A stretch of 5,072 bases of DNA, taken from Bordetella parapertussis. Lineage in GTDB: Bacteria > Pseudomonadota > Gammaproteobacteria > Burkholderiales > Burkholderiaceae_B. This document shows, one piece after another, positions 1 to 5,072 of the stretch. Under the pieces are notes generated by a model that saw only the letters and a list, made by a program, of their open reading frames with translations, was not told the DNA's origin and ran no database searches. The stretch spans positions 1-5,072 of the forward strand of contig CAMBLP010000156.1 of assembly GCA_945868195.1 (NCBI GenBank), written 5' to 3'. How positions within the stretch are numbered: the stretch's first letter is position 1; every line of letters starts with the position of its first letter. The translations under genes and the position numbers were made by a program.

Positions 1-20
1 AGAAACTGACGACGTGACAT
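1..20 (-). CDS. 5' end of a gene for a probable Tat-exported protein (cut by window edge)
   Basis: Only seven codons are inside the window; the gene continues beyond the left edge. Read on the minus strand from the ATG at 20-18 they give M-S-R-R-Q-F-L, the last codon being CT plus an unseen base, which is Leu whatever that base is. S-R-R-x-F-L is the core twin-arginine (Tat) signal motif, which directs folded, often cofactor-bearing proteins across the inner membrane. The start is supported by a GGAG Shine-Dalgarno at 30-27, six bases upstream. The gene follows the OsmC-YcaO stop codon by 82 bases on the same strand with no visible terminator, so co-transcription is possible. The mature protein cannot be identified. 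Seven residues are few, and the hydrophobic segment and AxA cleavage site needed to confirm a Tat signal lie off the window. Confidence 0.55.
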
Positions 21-26
21 AAGGCA

Positions 27-30
27 CTCC
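27..30 (-). promoter_or_regulatory. Shine-Dalgarno of the edge gene
   Basis: Minus-strand GGAG with a six-base spacer (TGCCTT) before ATG. This near-ideal site is the main evidence that the ATG at 20-18 is a real start and not a chance codon in the intergenic gap. Confidence 0.55.
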
Positions 31-102
31 AATTTGTTGATTAAAGGCATTAAAATCTGTTAAGTGATGGCGGGTTTAAGACTGTTTAGTAAAGAGGTGG
101 CA

Positions 103-2295
103 CTAGGAATACTTTGATCGCGCCACATGCAGTTTCCTATAGCTATCCAGCAAACGATGATGCCTGTCGAGTCCTTCTAGTTTCAAGCTAGTCGGTGTGA
201 GTCCATAGAATTTCACACTACCGTTCATCGAGCCGAGTACAGCATTCATTCGCACATCGCCAAACATACGACGTAAATTCGTGATGTAGTCTTCAACTGC
301 GAGCTCATCGTCAAGTTCAATTTCTAGAACAGCATTCAGTGCTTGATAAAACAATCTACGATCGACCGTGTTGTCGTTGTATTGTAGAAAGGCACCCACT
401 AATTCTTGCGCTTGATCAAAGTTCTGTAAGGCGAGTTGAATTAAGAGCTTCAACTCAAGCACAGTGAGTTGACCCCAAGACGTATTTTCATCAAACTCAA
501 TGCCAATCAGCGTCGCGATATCGCTGTATTCATCGAGGTCATTGTTTTCAAGACGTCCAAGTAATGCACTGAGATTTTTATCACTGAGTTTGTGTAGATT
601 CAAAATATCCGCACGGAATAATAAAGCCTTGTTGGTGTTGTCCCAAACAAGATCCTCAATTGGATACACCTCTGAGTAACCCGGCACCAAGATCCGACAA
701 GCAATGGCTCCAAGCTGGTCATAGGTGGCGACATAGACTTCTTTGCCCAAAGACTCAAGAATGCCAAACAGTGCAATTGCTTCTTCAGCATTGGAATATT
801 CACCCTGCCCAGAGAAATCCCATTCAACAAAATCGTATTCTGACTTTGCACTAAAAAAGCGCCAAGACACAATGCCACTAGAGTCAATAAAATGCTCAAC
901 AAAATTGTGGGGTTCTGTGACGACATCGCTGGTAAAAGTGGGCGGAGGTAAATCGTTCAAGCCCTCGAAACTGCGACCTTGCAACAACTCCGTCAAGCTT
1001 CGCTCCAGAGCGATCTCAAGGCTAGGGTGTGCGCCAAATGAGGCAAATACACCCCCTGTGCGGGGGTTCATCAAGGTCACGCACATCACAGGATAGACTC
1101 CTCCGAGTGAGGCGTCCTTGATCAATACCGGATAGCCTTGTTCTTCGAGTGCCCGAATACCCTCCAAGATACCTGGATATTTTGCAAGCACCTCTAGAGG
1201 TACGTCTGGCAGGGCAATCTCGCTTTCTAGAATTTCACGCTTGACCGCGCGTTCAAAAATTTCGGAAAGGCATTGGACTTGGGCTTCAGCCAACGTATTG
1301 CCTGCACTCATTCCATTACTGACAAAGAGGTTTTCAATTAAGTTGGATGGAAAATAAACCGTCTGTCCATCCGACTGACGTACATAGGGCAGCGAACAGA
1401 TACCGCGCTGCACGTTGCCGGAATTGGTGTCAATCAAATGCGAGCCACGTAATTCTCCATCTGGATTATAAATTTCCAAACAGTAAACATCGAGAATTTC
1501 AGCGGGCAGCGCATCAGCTTTTCCTGGTTTAAACCAACGCTCATTCGGGTAATGAACAAACGATGCGTTGGCAAGGTCTTCACCCCAAAAAGCTCCGGCA
1601 TAAAAGTGGTTATTACTGAGTCGCTCAATATACTCACCCAAGGCTGAGGCAAGCGCGCTTTCCTTTGTTGCGCCTTTTCCATTGGTAAAACACATGGGGG
1701 AGTGCGCATCGCGGATATGCAAGGACCAGACGTTGGGAATAAGATTGCGCCAAGAGGCAATTTCAATTTTGATGCCTAGATCGGCAAGTAAGCCAGACAT
1801 GATGGCAATCGTTTGTTCCAGCGTCAGGTCTTTGCCTGCGATCATGGTGCTGCTGGTGTTGTCGGACTTGAGTGTCAGCAAAGACTGCGCATCAGCGTCG
1901 AGATTGTTGACGAGTTCGATCACAAACTCAGGTCCTGCCTGTACTACTTTTTTAACCGTGCAGCGTTCAATCGAACGAATAATGCCTTGACGGTCCTGGG
2001 CAGAGATCTCTTCAGGTAACTCGACCTGAATTTTGAAAATCTGTTGATAACGATTTTCTGGATCAACAATATTATTTTGCGAGAGACGAATGTTTTCTGT
2101 AGAGATATTGCGGGTATCGCAATACAGTTTTACAAAATAAGCAGCGCATAAGGCCGATGAGGCAAGAAAGTAATCAAAGGGCCCCGGAGCCGACCCATCC
2201 CCCTTGTAGCGGATGGGTTGGTCGGCAATGACCGTAAAGTCGTCAAACTTGGCTTCAAGACGTAGCTTTTCGAGAAAGTTGACCTTAATTTCCAT
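103..2295 (-). CDS. OsmC domain/YcaO domain fusion protein
   Basis: A 730-residue two-domain protein. Residues 1-130 are OsmC-like (thiol-dependent hydroperoxide reductase fold). C50 in ASSALCAAY and C112 in IERCTVKK sit where OsmC proteins carry their peroxidatic and resolving cysteines. Residues about 150-550 are a YcaO domain and about 555-730 match the helical C-terminal region of E. coli YcaO (586 aa, remembered). K155, the pairs E221/E224 (GEYIER) and E345/E348 with R349 (SEIFER), and R432 (ERSLTELLQG) line up with E. coli K9, E75/E78, E199/E202/R203 and R286, with a constant offset of 146, so the ATP/Mg site looks intact. YcaO proteins activate amide backbones with ATP; E. coli YcaO has been linked to beta-methylthiolation of ribosomal protein S12 together with RimO. 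The substrate of the fusion is not known to me. No signal peptide, so cytoplasmic. The start MEIKVNF begins the OsmC fold directly, behind a weak GGAA ribosome site. No RiPP partner genes are nearby. Confidence 0.95.
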   Translation of the reverse strand: MEIKVNFLEKLRLEAKFDDFTVIADQPIRYKGDGSAPGPFDYFLASSALCAAYFVKLYCDTRNISTENIRLSQNNIVDPENRYQQIFKIQVELPEEISAQDRQGIIRSIERCTVKKVVQAGPEFVIELVNNLDADAQSLLTLKSDNTSSTMIAGKDLTLEQTIAIMSGLLADLGIKIEIASWRNLIPNVWSLHIRDAHSPMCFTNGKGATKESALASALGEYIERLSNNHFYAGAFWGEDLANASFVHYPNERWFKPGKADALPAEILDVYCLEIYNPDGELRGSHLIDTNSGNVQRGICSLPYVRQSDGQTVYFPSNLIENLFVSNGMSAGNTLAEAQVQCLSEIFERAVKREILESEIALPDVPLEVLAKYPGILEGIRALEEQGYPVLIKDASLGGVYPVMCVTLMNPRTGGVFASFGAHPSLEIALERSLTELLQGRSFEGLNDLPPPTFTSDVVTEPHNFVEHFIDSSGIVSWRFFSAKSEYDFVEWDFSGQGEYSNAEEAIALFGILESLGKEVYVATYDQLGAIACRILVPGYSEVYPIEDLVWDNTNKALLFRADILNLHKLSDKNLSALLGRLENNDLDEYSDIATLIGIEFDENTSWGQLTVLELKLLIQLALQNFDQAQELVGAFLQYNDNTVDRRLFYQALNAVLEIELDDELAVEDYITNLRRMFGDVRMNAVLGSMNGSVKFYGLTPTSLKLEGLDRHHRLLDSYRKLHVARSKYS

Positions 2296-2309
2296 AAAAA
2301 AACATTCCG
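2291..2309 (-). promoter_or_regulatory. Translation start region of osmC-ycaO with T7 tract and overlapping ATG
   Basis: Reading the minus strand, a weak GGAA Shine-Dalgarno (2308-2305) is followed by an ATG at 2305-2303, a run of seven T (2302-2296) and the real ATG at 2295-2293. The upstream ATG is out of frame and encodes only M-F-F-Y-G-N before a TAA that lies inside the true coding sequence. Its closeness to the GGAA makes it a poor start, so the annotated start is preferred. The arrangement could lower initiation slightly; that is inference. Confidence 0.3.
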
Positions 2310-2371
2310 AAAACTACATCAATATGAAATTGCCAAAGGACTGAATCATCCAAGCTTTACTGAGTGATGAC
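2296..2371 (-). other. Intergenic gap, no clear terminator or promoter
   Basis: A 76-base gap between the amidase stop codon and the OsmC-YcaO start. On the minus strand a weak interrupted pairing (AAA, GGA with TCC, TTT) could form around 2335-2357, but it has a four-base bulge and an eight-base loop and is not followed by a U-run, so I do not call a terminator. A TTGGCA hexamer lacks a good -10 partner at 16-18 bases. Read-through from the upstream gene is possible. Confidence 0.4.
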
Positions 2372-3430
2372 TTATTTGAGTAGAGGTATTGACCGCAAAC
2401 TTTTGCTGTTCATGTCGGCTTCTGTAAAACCAACAGTCAATACACCAGGATTTTCAAAGGAGCGGATGTTATATATTTTTGTTTTGAGATTCACAACGAC
2501 AGTCCATTCGGTATATTCGTATGAATTCACTCCACCGCCATAGCCACTCGAACTATCCAGATGAATCGCACCGTAGGGGATGTCAAAGTTGTTCATGATG
2601 TGCCAAGCTCTGCGCTCTTGCGTGTCCGTAATCGCAAGCGGAGTATTCATCACAAACATGGAGGCGCGAATAAAACGATCAGGACTTAAAAAACTTCCGG
2701 GCAACCCGTGCAGACCATTTCCTGAACTTGCAGCCATAAACTTTTGCCCATTAAACGTCATCGGCTTTTTATCTGTGCCGCTGAGGTTTGCGTAATTACC
2801 GATGTTTTGTAAGTGCCAGGAGAATGCGGGGTCATTGGTCATCGTGCCAATGACGTTATCTGTCATGACGAGTTTGCCATCTAGATATTCAACCACCAGA
2901 CTTCCTCCCGAGCTGTCATGTAAGGTCATGCGTGACTTTGCGACGCCTCCCCATTCTTTGAGTGGTGAGCTATTCACAAACATTTTCGGTAGGGCGTCTT
3001 TGACCTCTGCAACATTCGCAAAATTTGTCAACGCATAAATCAGTAACTGTTGCGAAGCGATACTATTAGCGGATTGGTTTTGAGTCGGATTTTGATATTG
3101 CGCGGTATTAGGTGCGTTAAGCAGGCCACCAGCAAGACCCATCTCATTGAGACCGTCTACATAAAGAGGTAGACCAAAAGCATTTGCACCAATGACAGCG
3201 TATTTAGAGGTCCAGTTTTTACCTGAGCCTGGCGCACCATCAATACCGACACCCTTAAAGGCATAACCTCTTGGTGTAATGAGCACCGCCGACTTTAAGG
3301 GAATACCGAACTCCATGGTCCGCGCATAGACACGTCCATTATCGGTACTGTTCAAAACGATTGACGTGCAGGCTTGCGCCACGGTAGTGCCTAGAAAAGA
3401 CAGGATGACTAACCAGATTTTGAATCGCAT
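2372..3430 (-). CDS. Secreted choloylglycine hydrolase-family amidase (linear amide C-N hydrolase, Ntn type)
   Basis: A 352-residue protein with an N-terminal signal peptide (R2, K4, hydrophobic 5-17, then VAQA) predicted to be cut after A20. Cleavage exposes C21, the N-terminal nucleophile of this Ntn-hydrolase family (bile salt hydrolases, penicillin V acylases, some N-acyl-homoserine lactone acylases). Downstream markers fit: R37 in YARTMEF equals the conserved Arg18 of bile salt hydrolases, E40 takes the place of Asp21, N199 sits in the TMTNDPAF block, and SPDRFIRA (249-256) holds the conserved Arg. The GGGVNSYEYTEWT-like segment near 298-310 and a C-terminal strand region complete the fold; the length is normal. 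Likely periplasmic. The substrate cannot be read from sequence: bile salts, penicillin V, acyl-homoserine lactones or other linear amides are all possible. The start is fixed by AAGGAG seven bases upstream and by the signal peptide. It lies 98 bases after an amidohydrolase and 76 before osmC-ycaO on the same strand. Confidence 0.93.
   Translation of the reverse strand: MRFKIWLVILSFLGTTVAQACTSIVLNSTDNGRVYARTMEFGIPLKSAVLITPRGYAFKGVGIDGAPGSGKNWTSKYAVIGANAFGLPLYVDGLNEMGLAGGLLNAPNTAQYQNPTQNQSANSIASQQLLIYALTNFANVAEVKDALPKMFVNSSPLKEWGGVAKSRMTLHDSSGGSLVVEYLDGKLVMTDNVIGTMTNDPAFSWHLQNIGNYANLSGTDKKPMTFNGQKFMAASSGNGLHGLPGSFLSPDRFIRASMFVMNTPLAITDTQERRAWHIMNNFDIPYGAIHLDSSSGYGGGVNSYEYTEWTVVVNLKTKIYNIRSFENPGVLTVGFTEADMNSKSLRSIPLLK
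3371..3430 (-). other. Signal peptide of the choloylglycine hydrolase-family protein
   Basis: Residues 1-20: short basic n-region (MRFK), hydrophobic core IWLVILSFLG, and A-Q-A before the catalytic Cys, an AxA signal peptidase I site. A lipoprotein reading is unlikely because the -3 residue is Ala and the -2 residue is Gln, unlike a lipobox, and because C21 must keep a free amino group to act as nucleophile. Confidence 0.88.
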
Positions 3431-3437
3431 GCGTGGA

Positions 3438-3443
3438 CTCCTT
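3438..3443 (-). promoter_or_regulatory. Strong Shine-Dalgarno of the amidase gene
   Basis: Minus-strand AAGGAG with a seven-base spacer before ATG at 3430-3428. It is the strongest ribosome site in the window and decides the start codon, in agreement with the signal peptide. Confidence 0.8.
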
Positions 3444-3457
3444 AATTGAATGGCATT

Positions 3458-3470
3458 GTTGCAGTGCAGC
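3458..3470. repeat. Short imperfect palindrome upstream of the amidase gene
   Basis: GTTGCA-G-TGCAGC: six-base arms around one base with a single mismatch, and a perfect TGCA/TGCA core. It lies about 15 bases upstream of the AAGGAG ribosome site, where an operator could act. At this size it can occur by chance and there is no second copy in the window. Confidence 0.2.
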
Positions 3471-3528
3471 GCATAGTGTAATCAGGCTAGTTACTTAAAT
3501 CCATCAATAAAAAGGGACAACTTGATAT

Positions 3529-5072
3529 TTATTTGGTTCTGCTGTCGTACACGCGTTTTCCATGCTTAATGGTTTGAAGAACTTGAATGTTCTTAATGTC
3601 GTCTGGAATCACTTTTAAAGGGTTACGATCCAAAATCACTAAATCCGCCAGCATCCCTTTAGCGAGAACGCCTTTATTGAGTTCTTCTTTATATTGATAC
3701 GCGGCATTGACGGTAAAGCCCTTAAGTGCTTGGTATGCACTGATCTTTTGTTCTTCGCCTAGAGTTTTACCAGTAAAGGTTTTGCGATTAACCGCACTCC
3801 AAACGGAAAATAAAACATTCGGACCTGAAGAGGGCGTGTCATTGTGGATCCCCGTTTTGACGCCAAGCTTTTCAGCAGTACGTAAAGGGCTCAGATTATT
3901 AGCTCTTTCTTCGCCAAGTATTTTTAGATATACGTCCCCATACAGCCAGATATGATTAGGCAACGTGATGGCAATAATATGTTGATCTCGATATTGTGTA
4001 AGTTGATTCTCACGCGCAAAAAACGAATGCGAAATGACAGTCCTTCTGTTTTCAGTGATGCCAGTTTCCTTGATCACTTTGCTGAGAGCTGCCAGCGTCA
4101 TATCAATGCCTGCGTCACCATTGCTGTACCCAAAGTACTGAATATTTTTTTCATAAGCTAGTTTTGCATAGTGATCAACGAGATCTTGAGTATTGTATGG
4201 AAACCCACGCCAGTCTTTGCCAAAGCTGCCTGTATCAAGATAGGGTTGGGTGAAGTAGGCTAGACGTAATTGAGGTGCACCATCGGTTGGGACCATGATG
4301 CCCGCGACCTTAAAGCCTCTATCCTGAGCACTATAAGTACCGAACTCAAAATTAGGATTCGTTTTAAGCAAGGTATCAACCACGTCATAAGTGGGTAATG
4401 CGATCAGATCAAGAGAAATGACTTTCTCTTGTACCGCTTTACGCATCATATTGATGTCGTGAACGGTTGCCTCATAACTCTGTGCAGTCGTAAAGCCATT
4501 AGAAAGGTAAATATGCTCAGCTTTGCGGTATGTCTCAAAGGTAATATTTTGAGAATACTGGCCAACAGCACGCACCACTGCATCCATAAAGGGCATGCCA
4601 ATCAACTCGCCAGTGAGCTTTCCCGTTTTGGGGTCTACAGGAATAAAGCCAGAGACAGCTTTTGTTGAGGTCGTGATGCCCAGTTTCTTTAGTCCAGCAG
4701 TATTTACTTGTCCGGTGAGTGTAGATATATTTTGAATGAGAAGAGGTTGATCAGGAAAGGTTTTATCCAAGTCCGCTAAGGAGAGACCTCCGTCAGAGAG
4801 CATGGCCTCTGAATATCCGGAACTTAAAATCCACCCATTAAAGGGCTTTCCCTCAGAAAGCAATTTCTTAATCGCTTGCCCCTTGGTTTTAGGGGGATTG
4901 CTAGAAAAGTAGCCTAGATTCACCCCAAGGGTATTTTGCGCAATGAGCGCAAAATGTCCCCAGCTATCTATGAATCCTGGCATTAAAGTCTGCCCATGGA
5001 GATCGTGCATTGACGCCCGAGGTCCAGCCTCTATCAGTGCTTGTTTCTTATCACCTGCATACATGATCTTGT
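3529..5072 (-). CDS. Amidohydrolase family protein, YtcJ-like (Amidohydro_3), N-terminus cut by window edge, metal site degenerate
   Basis: The reading frame stays open to the right edge: codons for K-I precede the Met at 5064-5062, and 'KIMYAG' fits the family's usual 'GkI.yvG' strand. The gene therefore starts outside the window, and a few dozen residues are missing. Counting from that Met (511 aa visible), the landmarks are the LMPGFIDSWGHF strand (27-38), GFTTAQ (190-195), TDGAPQ (260-265), YSNGDAGID (313-321), VISHSFFARENQL (343-355), IHNDTPSSGP (406-415) and a C-terminal NKGVLAKGMLADLVILDRNP (463-482), where the small beta-sandwich closes. These are typical of YtcJ/N-substituted formamide deformylase-like metal hydrolases. 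Compared with the family pattern as I remember it, W35 replaces the first His of HxH, M257 the beta-strand Lys and Y313 the His before NGD; H37, H346 and D409 remain. Family membership is secure; hydrolytic activity is doubtful and the substrate unknown. Whether it is exported cannot be seen. Confidence 0.9.
   Translation of the reverse strand, partial: KIMYAGDKKQALIEAGPRASMHDLHGQTLMPGFIDSWGHFALIAQNTLGVNLGYFSSNPPKTKGQAIKKLLSEGKPFNGWILSSGYSEAMLSDGGLSLADLDKTFPDQPLLIQNISTLTGQVNTAGLKKLGITTSTKAVSGFIPVDPKTGKLTGELIGMPFMDAVVRAVGQYSQNITFETYRKAEHIYLSNGFTTAQSYEATVHDINMMRKAVQEKVISLDLIALPTYDVVDTLLKTNPNFEFGTYSAQDRGFKVAGIMVPTDGAPQLRLAYFTQPYLDTGSFGKDWRGFPYNTQDLVDHYAKLAYEKNIQYFGYSNGDAGIDMTLAALSKVIKETGITENRRTVISHSFFARENQLTQYRDQHIIAITLPNHIWLYGDVYLKILGEERANNLSPLRTAEKLGVKTGIHNDTPSSGPNVLFSVWSAVNRKTFTGKTLGEEQKISAYQALKGFTVNAAYQYKEELNKGVLAKGMLADLVILDRNPLKVIPDDIKNIQVLQTIKHGKRVYDSRTK

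Larger units (their letters stand above)
3431..3528 (-). other. Intergenic leader of the amidase gene, possible weak promoter
   Basis: A 98-base gap, the longest in the window. No G+C-rich hairpin followed by a T-run is seen after the amidohydrolase stop codon; a T5 run (CCCTTTTTATT) occurs about 17 bases after the stop without a stem before it. Promoter-like hexamers exist (TTGTCC then TTTAAG at a short 15-base spacing; TTGATG then TACACT at a long 21-base spacing), but neither pair has good spacing, so no promoter is assigned. A small palindrome at 3458-3470 is listed separately. Confidence 0.35.

Noticed and set aside
600..2019. Open frames within the OsmC-YcaO gene: minus-strand 600-926 and 1434-1766; plus-strand 660-854, 743-1096, 1347-1532, 1682-1990 and 1813-2019
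   Set aside because: They overlap a full-length gene with clear domain matches, have no recognisable domains or convincing ribosome sites, and look like alternative-frame shadows.
103..2295. YcaO gene as part of a thiazole/oxazole-modified peptide (RiPP) biosynthetic cluster
   Set aside because: No E1-like/ocin-ThiF partner, flavin dehydrogenase, short precursor peptide or transporter is visible, and the protein resembles the stand-alone E. coli YcaO type with an OsmC fusion.
2335..2357. Possible terminator hairpin between the amidase and OsmC-YcaO genes
   Set aside because: The pairing is three plus three base pairs with a four-base bulge and an eight-base loop, and no T-run follows on the transcribed strand.
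3368..3430. Lipoprotein signal on the choloylglycine hydrolase-family protein because Cys follows the signal peptide
   Set aside because: The residues before the Cys (V-A-Q-A) do not form a lipobox, and the Cys is the family's N-terminal nucleophile, which would be blocked by lipidation.
3505..3520. T5 run after the amidohydrolase stop codon as an intrinsic terminator
   Set aside because: No stable G+C-rich inverted repeat precedes it; only a three-base CAA/TTG pairing is available.
2580..4668. Plus-strand open frames at 2580-2795, 2802-3038, 3707-3955, 3952-4161 and 4429-4668
   Set aside because: All lie antisense to the two hydrolase genes, are short, and their translations look like reverse-frame noise.
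5062..5064. ATG at 5064 as the true start of the amidohydrolase
   Set aside because: The frame is open to the edge (K-I precede it), the Met falls inside the first beta-strand motif of the family, and no start-type leader is visible, so it is an internal Met of a truncated gene.

Overview
The window looks like part of a gammaproteobacterial chromosome of moderate G+C. The strongest clue is the largest gene: its YcaO part closely resembles the E. coli YcaO sequence as I remember it, and the N-terminal OsmC fusion is a form I associate with Shewanella/Vibrio-like and related gammaproteobacteria. I cannot name a genus. There are no rRNA, tRNA, CRISPR, insertion-sequence or phage features.

Everything reads on the minus strand. 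In transcription order (right to left) the genes are: (1) an amidohydrolase of the Amidohydro_3/YtcJ type at 5072-3529, whose N-terminus lies beyond the right edge; (2) a secreted choloylglycine hydrolase/penicillin V acylase-type Ntn amidase at 3430-2372; (3) an OsmC-YcaO fusion protein at 2295-103; (4) the first seven codons of a further gene at 20-1, whose product begins MSRRQFL, a near-ideal twin-arginine export motif. The gaps are 98, 76 and 82 bases. None holds a convincing intrinsic terminator, so read-through is possible, but the gaps are too long to prove an operon. The many ORFs on the plus strand and in other frames are shadows of these genes.

The first two genes both belong to C-N (amide) bond hydrolase families, and the second is clearly exported. 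They could share a theme of scavenging or modifying amide compounds outside the cytoplasm. The OsmC-YcaO protein is probably an independent cytoplasmic housekeeping or stress protein. No RiPP precursor, dehydrogenase or E1-like partner is visible.

The points most worth a second look are the amidohydrolase, in which three of the six expected metal ligands appear replaced (His to Trp, Lys to Met, His to Tyr) in an otherwise intact reading frame; the OsmC-YcaO fusion, which keeps both OsmC redox cysteines and the YcaO ATP/Mg ligands; and the truncated Tat-type gene at the left edge.
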